Assembly: GCA_003133345.1 (NCBI GenBank)
Contig: PKXB01000030.1
Location: forward strand, 6,413-13,030
Length of the DNA: 6,618 bases
Direction of reading: 5' to 3'
Source: Hyphomicrobiales bacterium
GTDB lineage: Bacteria; Pseudomonadota; Alphaproteobacteria; Rhizobiales; Xanthobacteraceae
Below the pieces are notes generated by a model. The model was not told the DNA's origin, did no database searches, and worked only from the letters and a program-made list of their open reading frames with translations. Shown in pieces: positions 1 through 4,933 of the stretch. The stretch's first letter is position 1. The number at the start of each line of letters is the position of its first letter. The position numbers were made by a program, and so were the translations under genes.

Positions 1-299
1 AGGTACCATTGCGGTTTTGCCCATTTTGGAATGCCGGTGCGGTCCTGGCCGAGCACGACGGCCAATACATCGGCGATCGAGCCTTGCTCGACCACGAAAC
101 TGCCGTCCATGTAGGCTTCGCCAAGCCGCAACTCGGGATCGAGCAAGATGCCCCATTCGGCGGCGCGGGTGGTAAAGCGAACCGCGACAGGTTTACCGGT
201 GCCGTCGCCAAAGACAATTTGCGTTCCGCGCGAGGTCGTGAGTCGGAAGGTCCCCCGCCGGATGAAGGTCTTGAGCAAAAATTGAAGCAACCGGTCCAT
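1..299 (-). CDS. cfa: Cyclopropane-fatty-acyl-phospholipid synthase, N-terminal part (cut by window edge)
   Basis: Reading leftward from an ATG at 299, 99 codons are open to the window edge. The protein begins MDRLLQFLLKTFIRRGTF and contains WGILLDPELRLGEAYMDG at about residues 49-66. That stretch is characteristic of the N-terminal, lipid-facing region of CFA synthases, which use S-adenosylmethionine to add a methylene group across double bonds of membrane phospholipid acyl chains, often for acid or stationary-phase tolerance. The SAM-binding methyltransferase domain lies outside the window, so activity cannot be judged. The start is supported by an AGAGGTG ribosome-binding site a few bases upstream (about 305-311). 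Two small minus-strand frames precede it and could be cotranscribed, although 145 bp separate it from the zinc-ribbon gene. The family is fairly sure. The symbol is generic, since these genomes often carry paralogues. Confidence 0.78.
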   Translation of the reverse strand, partial: MDRLLQFLLKTFIRRGTFRLTTSRGTQIVFGDGTGKPVAVRFTTRAAEWGILLDPELRLGEAYMDGSFVVEQGSIADVLAVVLGQDRTGIPKWAKPQWY

Positions 300-320
300 C
301 GGACACCTCTTATCACACCA

Positions 321-435
321 TCATTGCGCCTCCTCTGCCGCAGCGGCGCCGGCTTTGGTGATTGCCATCATTGCATCGCGTTCTTTCGCCGCTGCGAGGT
401 TGAGCGGATCGATGTGGTCGGGGCGCGGAGGACAT
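321..435 (-). pseudogene. Tiny Ala/Glu-rich reading frame broken by one extra base
   Basis: From ATG at 435 the frame starts MSSAP. Continuing in the next frame gives DHIDPLNLAAAKERDAMM and then an Ala/Glu-rich tail ending ...AAAAEEAQ and TGA at 321-323. The two parts join cleanly if one base is removed from the four-G run at 420-423 (CCCC on the coding strand), giving a 37-residue amphipathic, probably helical peptide. As written, the ATG frame runs to a different stop, and the protein-like frame has no start codon of its own except an internal ATG-ATG near the end. The frame lies between the zinc-ribbon gene and the CFA synthase on the same strand. I do not recognise a function. It may be a decayed or error-bearing small gene, or chance. 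Confidence 0.35.
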
Positions 436-444
436 ATTCGTTGG

Positions 445-702
445 CTAGGCCGTCTTGGGAGCCGGTATATGGCGCGCGGTGTGGTTATGGCTCACCGTAT
501 ACGACTGCTCATGGCCGCACTTTACGCAGACGAGTATCTCGTTGTCCAAATCAAGCGTATGGTTGGCTGGCTCAATATCAAGCGTATGGTTGGCTGGCTC
601 AATATCAAGCGTACGGTTGGCTGACTCAATCAGTTTGAGTCGCAGCTCGCCACCGCAGAGGTCGCAGCGCGACGAGGGCGGCGGCTCGACGAGGGTGCGC
701 AT
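445..702 (-). CDS. Small four-cysteine zinc-ribbon protein with expanded linker
   Basis: This is an 85-residue protein with two CxxC pairs, C13-x2-C16 (CDLCGGEL) and C59-x2-C62 (CVKCGHEQ), the arrangement of a zinc ribbon that binds one Zn(II) through four thiolates. The tail SYTVSHNHTARH is histidine-rich. Such small ribbons occur as stand-alone hypothetical proteins in Bradyrhizobium-like genomes; a nucleic-acid or protein-binding role is only a guess. The start at 702 is chosen because CGAAAGGAAATCAC, with a strong AAAGGAAA ribosome-binding site, lies just ahead of it. The frame is open 44 codons further upstream (to 834), but that part is not protein-like and overlaps a structured region. 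Residues 26-52 are three copies of a nine-residue unit (ESANRTLDI, EPANHTLDI, EPANHTLDL) between the two knuckles. One copy would give a compact ribbon of about 67 residues, so two copies look like a recent in-frame expansion. Confidence 0.72.
   Translation of the reverse strand: MRTLVEPPPSSRCDLCGGELRLKLIESANRTLDIEPANHTLDIEPANHTLDLDNEILVCVKCGHEQSYTVSHNHTARHIPAPKTA
551..631. repeat. 27-bp tandem repeat, three copies, in frame within the zinc-ribbon gene
   Basis: Units lie at 551-577, 578-604 and 605-631. The first two are identical; the third differs at three positions. The period of 27 bp is nine codons, so copy-number change preserves the reading frame. The near identity of the units points to recent slippage or unequal exchange. 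Confidence 0.95.
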
Positions 703-769
703 GTGATTTCCTTTCGTCCGACATGCCTCAGAATAAGGGGATGTTACTTCAACCCGGCGAGTAGCGTTT

Positions 770-886
770 GGTTCCGGATGCTCTACCCGGAGCCAACAGT
801 CCGCTTTCTCGCGCCAATGATTGCCACGCTGCATCGAAGCTATGCAGCGAACTCAACCCCGTCACCTATACGTGCGGGGCTTTTTT
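770..886 (+). ncRNA. Candidate structured small RNA: three hairpins ending in a T-run
   Basis: Three stem-loops follow each other on the plus strand. Hairpin 1 pairs 770-777 with 787-794 (8 bp, including a T772-G792 wobble, 9-nt loop). Hairpin 2 pairs 827-834 with 842-849 (8 perfect bp, CGCTGCAT/ATGCAGCG, 7-nt loop). Hairpin 3 pairs 857-865 with 872-879 (one bulged T) and is followed by C and six T's at 881-886. The wobble in hairpin 1 would become an A-C mismatch in the opposite transcript, and the T-run reads correctly only on plus, so both favour a plus-strand RNA. No convincing protein frame overlaps. The 5' end and promoter are not identified; the RNA would start somewhere in 700-770, divergent from the zinc-ribbon gene. 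I do not recognise a known RNA family. Alternatively the stems belong to the 5' region of the minus-strand gene. Confidence 0.5.
857..886 (+). terminator. Rho-independent terminator
   Basis: The stem is CCCCG(T)CAC pairing with GTGCGGGG around a 6-nt loop, eight base pairs with one bulged T. It is followed after one C by TTTTTT. This is a classical intrinsic terminator on the plus strand. No plus-strand protein gene lies upstream, so it most likely ends the candidate small RNA. Confidence 0.68.
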
Positions 887-907
887 CCTATCATTTCTTG
901 CATATAT

Positions 908-927
908 ATAGCGTGCGTCAACGCTAT
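908..927. repeat. Inverted repeat ATAGCGT-N6-ACGCTAT, possible operator
   Basis: Seven-base perfect arms flank a 6-nt spacer within an AT-rich patch (901-910 is catatatata) about 90 bp ahead of the small gene at 1018. The symmetry would suit a dimeric repressor or activator site overlapping a promoter. It could equally be a weak RNA hairpin. No T-run follows, so it is not a terminator. Confidence 0.4.
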
Positions 928-1017
928 GGGGCCGCATGTCTGCGCCCGTAGCAGCTTCAATCAACACCGCAATGAAAGGGGTTGTGTCGGAACAGACGCG
1001 CCGAAAAGGAGATGATT

Positions 1018-1254
1018 TTGATAAAGACTTCAAAGGAAGTCCTGAAGAAGCGAGCAGATGCACGCTTCAGGCAGGAAGCGCGCGCGTTAGATGGTCGAAA
1101 GGCGATGACCGAATATGAAGCTCAAGTTCTCGCCATTCGCGAAAAGACCGCACGTCTAAGAGCGCTTCGATTAGCTACGGAAGCCCAGGCGCAGAACGAG
1201 GAGCCGCCGCCGAAAACAAAAGTTCGGCCGCTCAAGAACCGCGGCAATCGATAA
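1018..1254 (+). CDS. Small highly charged helical hypothetical protein
   Basis: This is a 78-residue protein beginning (M)IKTSKEVLKKRADARF. It is dominated by Lys, Arg, Glu and Ala in a pattern typical of one long helix or coiled coil through about residue 60, and ends in a proline/lysine-rich basic tail (EEPPPKTKVRPLKNR). No signal peptide, membrane segment or cysteine motif is seen. The TTG at 1018 is preferred because AAGGAG at 1006-1011 lies 6 nt ahead of it. The in-frame ATG at 1012 directly touches that ribosome-binding site and is too close, and a TTG at 982 would add an unlike N-terminus. Proteins of this kind are common unknowns in Bradyrhizobium-type genomes. A nucleic-acid-associated role is conceivable from the charge but not shown. 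The gene stands alone, with an inverted repeat at 908-927 upstream. Confidence 0.65.
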   Translation: MIKTSKEVLKKRADARFRQEARALDGRKAMTEYEAQVLAIREKTARLRALRLATEAQAQNEEPPPKTKVRPLKNRGNR

Positions 1255-1429
1255 CAGCTCTTTGAAATTCCGGGCTCGACAGAAATGCCTAAGCTCCCGT
1301 TCAGAAAATGTGCCTGGTTCCTAAGCTGTTCCTTATGGGAGACGGGTATTCCGCAGCGCCGGGAAGCGGAAGAACGGCCCTACCGGCTTGTCGCTTCATG
1401 AGGGAAATCGCCGTACCGGGACTGTCATC

Positions 1430-2539
1430 GTGAAGCGCATCACAAGACTCTGGACGGGCCTCCGCGCCCTTGTCCGTCACCACCGAGTGCAGTTGGCACT
1501 TTCGATCAGGGTGACGATTGCCGCCCTGGTGTCTCTTGCGCTTGCGCAACTATTGCACCTTCCCTTGCCGTTGTGGGCGGTACTGACGGCCGTCATCGTG
1601 ACGCAGATGAGCATCGGACGGTCGCTAAAGGCAACGTTCGATTATCTCGTGGGGACGCTCGGCGGTGCGATCTACGGCGGCGCCATCGGTGTGCTTGTTC
1701 CGCATTCGAACGAAATCGCGCTTCTCGCTGTTCTCGCCATTGCCATGGCCCCGCTTGCCCTCATCGCGGCGATAAACCCCAGATTCTCTGTCGCGCCGAT
1801 CACCGCGATCATCGTGCTGTTGGTTCCCATGATGACCCACGCAAGTCAGATTGCTTCGGCAATTGATCGCGTACTTGAGGTAGCGCTCGGAGGCGTCATC
1901 GGTTTCGTTGTTTCGCTTCTCCTGTTGCCATCAAACGCCCATCCATTGGTCGCTGGGGCGGCCGCCCGCACACTTGATCAGATGGCGCGGGCTCTTGGCG
2001 AATTGCTTTCGGGCTTGACGCAAGGTCTCGATGTGGATGCGCTCCACCGCATTCAGGACGGCATCGGTCGGGCTTTGGTGCAATTGAATGTGCTGGGCAC
2101 CGAAGCCGAGCGCGAGCGGTCGGCACGTCTCGCCGTGGGGCCCGACACGGGGCCGCTGTTGCGCACGCTGCTCAGGTTGCGCCACGACCTTGTGATGATC
2201 GGAAGAGTGGCCATCAGTCCGCTGCCCGAGGCCTTCGCGATGCGGCTCGAATCGCCGCTGGCACATGCCGGCGTGGCCTTCGCCGATTACTTGCGCGCGA
2301 CTGGGGCCGCGCTGCTGGCGCGTCGGGGTCCGCCGTCGCTCAATGCCGTGGAATCGGCTCTTGATGCCTATGCCGCCGAGATCGTCGTGCTCCGTCGCGA
2401 CGGCCTCACGCGAAGTCTTCCCGGCGACGTGGCGGAACACTTCTTCGCGCTCGGATTCGCGCTTGAGCAGATGCACCACAACTTCAAAGATCTCGAACGG
2501 TGCGTGGCTGAATGGGCTGGATCGTCCAAGTCCCTTTAA
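1430..2539 (+). CDS. FUSC-family (aromatic acid exporter-like) inner-membrane protein
   Basis: This 369-residue protein has about six hydrophobic segments in its first half (roughly residues 28-42, 46-59, 73-90, 96-114, 120-136 and 150-167), followed by a soluble, mainly helical C-terminal half. The stretch LWAVLTAVIVTQMSIGRS followed by GTLGGAIYG matches the FUSC/fusaric-acid-resistance-like membrane domain. Relatives are half-size members of the aromatic acid exporter group, thought to pump out toxic aromatic or phenolic acids; the substrate here is unknown. GTG at 1430 is taken as start because MKRITRLWTGLRALV begins like a typical cytosolic lead-in, with GGGA 8 nt upstream. The frame also extends to TTG at 1388, so 14 extra residues are possible. 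TAA is at 2537-2539. No membrane-fusion or outer-membrane partner gene is adjacent. The gene ends about 30 bp from the broken transposase, so its 3' flank may have been replaced, but the coding region looks complete. Confidence 0.85.
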   Translation: MKRITRLWTGLRALVRHHRVQLALSIRVTIAALVSLALAQLLHLPLPLWAVLTAVIVTQMSIGRSLKATFDYLVGTLGGAIYGGAIGVLVPHSNEIALLAVLAIAMAPLALIAAINPRFSVAPITAIIVLLVPMMTHASQIASAIDRVLEVALGGVIGFVVSLLLLPSNAHPLVAGAAARTLDQMARALGELLSGLTQGLDVDALHRIQDGIGRALVQLNVLGTEAERERSARLAVGPDTGPLLRTLLRLRHDLVMIGRVAISPLPEAFAMRLESPLAHAGVAFADYLRATGAALLARRGPPSLNAVESALDAYAAEIVVLRRDGLTRSLPGDVAEHFFALGFALEQMHHNFKDLERCVAEWAGSSKSL

Positions 2540-2568
2540 TCGTGGGTGAGGAATCGTTGCTGCGCCGC

Positions 2569-3249
2569 ATAGCCGGGCGCGGTGTCCCAGGGAAAGGCCT
2601 CGGTCATTTGGCTCGATAGCCAGGCTTGTGTCGGATTTGGGGTGACATCGAAATGAATGATTCTTCTTCGGTCATGTCCGAGGACGATCAGGGCATAGAG
2701 AAGCTGGAATGTCGCCGTTGCAACAACGAACATGTCGATCGCCGCAATGTCGGTCAGGTAGTTGTGCAGAAAGCTACGCCAGGTCGGGGAGGCGACTTTG
2801 GGCCGCCACGGCAGGTATCTTCCGACCGTGGCTTGGCTGACCTCGATGCCGAGCTTGAGCAGTTCGCCGTGGATGCGGAGTGCGCCCCAGAGCGGGTTGG
2901 CCAGGCTCATCCGGGCGGATCAGATCACGGATCTCGGTGCCCATCTTGGGTCGCCCCAGACGGCGTGATCGCCACCGCCAGTAGAGCCGGAAGCCTTTGC
3001 GCTGCCACTGGACCACGGGTTGCCGGTTTGACCAGCACCATGGGAGTGGAGGACCTGCGGCCAAGCTCGGTAAAGCCACACCCAGAGGAGCCGGTCTGTG
3101 AAGAAGAGCCGAAGCCGGCCTTTGCGCTGACGCCGGAGCACGGCGACTTGGTGCTGAAGGGCGACAAGTTCAAGTTCCAGAGAGATGCGGCTGCGAACAC
3201 GGAACGAGAGCAGGGAAACGAGGGCGGAAAGAATTGTGAGCATGCCCAC
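2569..3249 (-). pseudogene. Integrase-core (DDE) transposase, three frameshifts, C-terminus missing
   Basis: Starting from GTG 3249 the frame gives MLTILSALVSLLSF and LELELVALQHQVAVLRR, then LLWVWLYRAWPQVL. The sequence continues in a second frame as MVLVKPAT, in a third as VVQWQRKGFRLYWRWRSRR and GRPKMGTEIRDLIR, and returns to the first frame as MSLANPLWGALRIHGELL, ATVGRYLPWRPKV and DIAAIDMFVVATATF to FPWDTAPGY. This is the familiar integrase-core transposase of rhizobial genomes, normally about 330-370 residues. Each shift is explained by one extra base in a three-G run (plus-strand 3042-3044, 3017-3019 and 2913-2915). After APGY (about 2569) the sequence changes to an unrelated tail ending at 2536, so the part carrying the second catalytic Asp and the Glu is gone. 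The first catalytic Asp is probably the one in AIDMFVV. The gene cannot encode a working transposase. Confidence 0.85.
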
Positions 3250-3310
3250 GACGGTATGGCGGTGATGCGAAAATCTCTAGCCTTTTTCGGCCTTTTGGAG
3301 TTTTGAGCAA
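2569..3310 (-). mobile_element. Insertion-sequence remnant
   Basis: This is the body of a decayed insertion sequence, defined by the transposase pseudogene plus a short stretch beyond its 5' end. The right boundary is inferred from where the cytochrome c fragment becomes recognisable (about 3310-3325). The left boundary is where transposase homology stops (about 2569). I found no terminal inverted repeats or target duplication, as expected if one end has been deleted. It separates the intact FUSC gene from fragments of a cytochrome and a dehydrogenase. Confidence 0.6.
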
Positions 3311-3322
3311 CCACAGGCAAGC

Positions 3323-3448
3323 GCGACCAGGATATACTTTGTCATCCGGAATGGAGTGCCCCGGACGGCGATGCCGTCATGGCCGATGCTCAGTGATCGG
3401 CAAATCTGGGACGTTGTGGCCTATATCCACTCGCTGAAACGTCTCTGA
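3323..3448 (+). pseudogene. c-type cytochrome, C-terminal fragment only
   Basis: An open stretch of about 41 codons ending at TGA 3446-3448 reads RIYFVIRNGVPRTAMPSW, then LSDRQIWDVVAYIHSLKRL. This is the C-terminal signature of class I c-type cytochromes: the Met of TAMPSW would be the distal haem ligand, and the IWDVVAYIHSL helix packs on the haem. The CxxCH haem-attachment motif, signal peptide and start codon are absent, and the frame is closed by TAG at 3278. The gene is therefore beheaded, with its break next to the insertion-sequence remnant. Its strand matches the molybdenum hydroxylase operon about 840 bp downstream, whose type commonly uses such a cytochrome as electron acceptor; that link is inference. 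Confidence 0.75.
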
Positions 3449-3685
3449 ATCGGTTGTTGGTCGCTGGCCCATGCATATGGCAGCTGAGCTGGCCGCAACA
3501 ACATAGCTCAATAAACGCCTGCATTCGCAGGATCTAGTTCGCTTGCTTTGTCGAAATCAAACGGAACACAATCCAAAAACGACGCTTGCAGCACCAAAAG
3601 AAAGCCGCATAAGCTAAAGCCAGATAAGCCGGTCGATCCTGACGTTCACACCGCCATCTGTCTCAAATTATCTGACGACGGACAC
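3449..3685. other. Gene-free spacer between two gene fragments
   Basis: Nothing firmly supported is seen. A TTG-initiated 70-codon plus-strand frame (3548-3760) has no good ribosome-binding site, and its end is antisense to the dehydrogenase fragment. A short hairpin CCTGC-attc-GCAGG occurs at 3518-3531 without a T-run. Base composition is less GC-rich than the flanking genes, consistent with rearranged or imported DNA. Confidence 0.5.
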
Positions 3686-3853
3686 TTATCCGTTATCGCA
3701 TCCGTTTGCGATAACCGCCGCCGCCACATCCTGCACCGGATCGCTCGGCAAACCGGCTAGCACAAGCTTCGCGCCGTTGTGCGCAAACTTATGACTGATG
3801 GCCTCACCGATGCCGGCACCAGTGACGATCGCAATCTTGTCTTTCAAATGCAT
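3686..3853 (-). pseudogene. Short-chain dehydrogenase/reductase, N-terminal fragment
   Basis: From ATG 3853 the sequence reads MHLKDKIAIVTGAGIGEAIS, then HNGAKLVLAGLPSDPVQDVAAAVIANG. This is the first beta-alpha-beta unit of the Rossmann fold of SDR enzymes, which use NAD(P)H to interconvert alcohols and ketones. Family members have about 250 residues; only about 50 remain before an unrelated tail and a stop at 3686. The cofactor motif, normally TGxxxGIG, is shortened to TGAGIG, a two-residue in-frame loss that should impair nucleotide binding. The catalytic Ser, Tyr and Lys region is absent. A GGGAAG ribosome-binding site survives upstream of the ATG, and a FixK/FNR-like box lies at 3942-3955. 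The gene is certainly non-functional as an SDR. Confidence 0.8.
3692..3715. repeat. Perfect 9-bp inverted repeat at the dehydrogenase break
   Basis: GTTATCGCA (3692-3700) and TGCGATAAC (3707-3715) flank a 6-nt spacer. The right arm encodes the last recognisable dehydrogenase residues (VIAN), while the left arm lies at or beyond the truncation point. A break at a short palindrome is compatible with a hairpin-associated deletion. No T-run follows. Confidence 0.6.
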
Positions 3854-3941
3854 CGACGGACGCTTCCCTGCGGCGACTTCCGCCGACGAGGCTGTCAACG
3901 GCTTTATGCGCGAAGAGTTATCTGCATCGCAAGCAACGACA

Positions 3942-3955
3942 TTGATGTAACGCAA
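3942..3955. promoter_or_regulatory. Weak FixK/FNR-like box TTGATGTAACGCAA
   Basis: It fits the relaxed rhizobial FixK2 consensus TTG(A/C)-N6-(T/G)CAA. Its centre lies about 95 bp upstream of the dehydrogenase fragment's ATG, so a start 41.5 bp downstream of the box on the minus strand (about 3907) would leave a leader of about 54 nt. Such a relaxed match can occur by chance. Confidence 0.3.
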
Positions 3956-4136
3956 GCGTGACAAGCCGTACCGGCGGCCGAACGATGCTTCGTGCTCGCA
4001 TGTAATTTGGCCGTCTAGGGTAGCTACTGCAATGGTGCATAGCGGCCCATCGCTTTCTGCCGCAACAAAACTCCAATGTGTGATTTGGCAATTTGAAGCT
4101 TGTATCCAGTCCCAACAAAAGCGGTACAGGCGGCGG

Positions 4137-4150
4137 TTGATCTACGTCAG
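4137..4150. promoter_or_regulatory. Imperfect FixK/FNR-like box TTGATCTACGTCAG
   Basis: The left half-site is perfect (TTGA) and the right half-site has one mismatch (TCAG instead of TCAA). Its centre is 86 bp upstream of the perfect box, close to eight helical turns. It could be an auxiliary site of the same regulator or a chance match. Confidence 0.35.
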
Positions 4151-4222
4151 TCGTGTCGGCGGCTAGCCTGCTCCGATGTCAATGCGACGGCTCGCAGACG
4201 ACCCGATGAATGAGCGCTGCAT

Positions 4223-4236
4223 TTGATCTCGATCAA
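4223..4236 (+). promoter_or_regulatory. Perfect FixK/FNR box upstream of the molybdenum hydroxylase operon
   Basis: TTGATCTCGATCAA is a perfect dyad matching TTGAT-N4-ATCAA, the binding site of FNR, FixK and FixK2 regulators that activate genes at low oxygen. These activators usually sit centred near -41.5. With the centre at 4229.5 the start would be near 4271, giving a leader of about 18 nt to the ATG at 4289, which is a reasonable fit. No strong -10 box is obvious. The site is the best regulatory match in the window. Confidence 0.7.
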
Positions 4237-4288
4237 AGCGATCATGATTTTCCGGGCTCAGCCTTCATCGGGGCGCAAGTGAGTTCCA

Positions 4289-4930
4289 ATGAAGCCGCCT
4301 GTGCAACAATCTGCCGCACATCGCCGCGAGGACGAAGTGTCTCGCCGCTCATTCCTTGCCGGCGCAGGCGTGACAGCCGGAGGCGCCATGCTCGAAACCA
4401 GCCTTTCCATGTCGCGCGCCCGCGCGGAGATTAATACCGAGCCGGGCGCTGTCGGTCCGAGCGCGGTGCCGCTGACTTTGCGGATCAACGGTACGGTGCG
4501 CACTGTCGCGGTCGCGCCCCACACGACGCTTGCCGAAGTGCTGCGCGGGCCGCTCGATCTGACCGGAACCAAGATCGGCTGCGACCGCGGAGCGTGCTCG
4601 GCATGTACCGTGTGGTTGGACGGCCTCCCGGTAGCATCCTGCATGACGCTGGCGATCGACGTCGGCGAGCGCTCGGTGACGACGATCGAGGGGCTCAGCG
4701 ATGGCGACAGGTTGCATCCGGTGCAGGCGGCATTCATCGAGCACGACGCCGTGCAATGCGGCTTCTGCACCTCTGGCATGGTGATGAGCTGCGCGGCTTT
4801 GCTCGCGCGCAACCCGCATCCGACGCTCGATGATGTAAAGGCGGCGACCGGCGGCCATCTGTGCCGATGCGGGACCTATCCACACGTCTTTGCGGCAACG
4901 CTCGCGGCGGCCAAGCCCGGCAGAGGCTGA
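4289..4930 (+). CDS. Tat-exported [2Fe-2S] subunit of a xanthine-dehydrogenase-family molybdenum hydroxylase
   Basis: This 213-residue protein starts with a twin-arginine signal: SRRSFLAGAG at residues 18-27, a hydrophobic run, then ARA-E around residue 46 as a likely signal-peptidase site. The mature enzyme should therefore be folded in the cytoplasm and exported to the periplasm. The plant-ferredoxin-like domain carries C98, C103, C106 and C118 (GCDRGACSACTVW), and the helical domain carries C157, C160, C192 and C194 (CGFC and CRC). These are the eight ligands of the two [2Fe-2S] clusters that carry electrons from the molybdenum site. Length and layout resemble the PaoA/YagT small subunit of periplasmic aldehyde oxidase and IorA-type subunits. 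The ATG at 4289 follows AAGTGAG by 5-6 nt and gives a complete Tat leader. A perfect FixK/FNR box lies about 53 bp upstream of the ATG. The stop is 3 bp before the next gene, so the two are almost certainly cotranscribed. Confidence 0.92.
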   Translation: MKPPVQQSAAHRREDEVSRRSFLAGAGVTAGGAMLETSLSMSRARAEINTEPGAVGPSAVPLTLRINGTVRTVAVAPHTTLAEVLRGPLDLTGTKIGCDRGACSACTVWLDGLPVASCMTLAIDVGERSVTTIEGLSDGDRLHPVQAAFIEHDAVQCGFCTSGMVMSCAALLARNPHPTLDDVKAATGGHLCRCGTYPHVFAATLAAAKPGRG

Positions 4931-4933
4931 CCC

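Larger units (their letters stand above)
3854..4288. other. 435-bp intergenic region with FixK/FNR-like boxes
   Basis: No protein gene or tRNA is seen here. The region separates the minus-strand dehydrogenase fragment from the plus-strand molybdenum hydroxylase operon. It contains three sequences resembling the FixK/FNR half-site pair TTGA-N6-TCAA (3942-3955, 4137-4150 and 4223-4236, annotated separately). It therefore looks like a former divergent promoter region of two oxygen-regulated units, one of which has decayed. Confidence 0.5.

Noticed and set aside
551..631. Short repeats considered as a CRISPR array
   Set aside because: The units are directly tandem with no spacers and lie in frame inside a zinc-ribbon gene.
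9..638. Plus-strand open frame of 209 codons crossing the left edge region
   Set aside because: It runs antisense through the CFA synthase N-terminus and the zinc-ribbon gene. Its repeated QAYGWLAQY units are only the reverse reading of the 27-bp repeat.
2626..3306. Plus-strand open frame of 226 codons
   Set aside because: It is antisense to the transposase pseudogene, has no recognisable motif and no convincing ribosome-binding site. The real homology is on minus.
3516..3545. Hairpin CCTGC-attc-GCAGG followed by GTTCG, considered as a tRNA fragment
   Set aside because: The loop is 4 nt rather than 7, and no acceptor or D-arm can be built around it.
3548..3760. TTG-initiated 70-codon plus-strand frame rich in Lys and Pro
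   Set aside because: There is no good ribosome-binding site and no recognisable family, and its last third is antisense to the dehydrogenase fragment. It cannot be supported as a gene.
4085..4100. Possible sigma-54 type -24/-12 promoter (TTTGGCAATTTGAAGC)
   Set aside because: The spacing between GG and GC is one base short and the -12 element is poor. The FNR-type box explains the region better.
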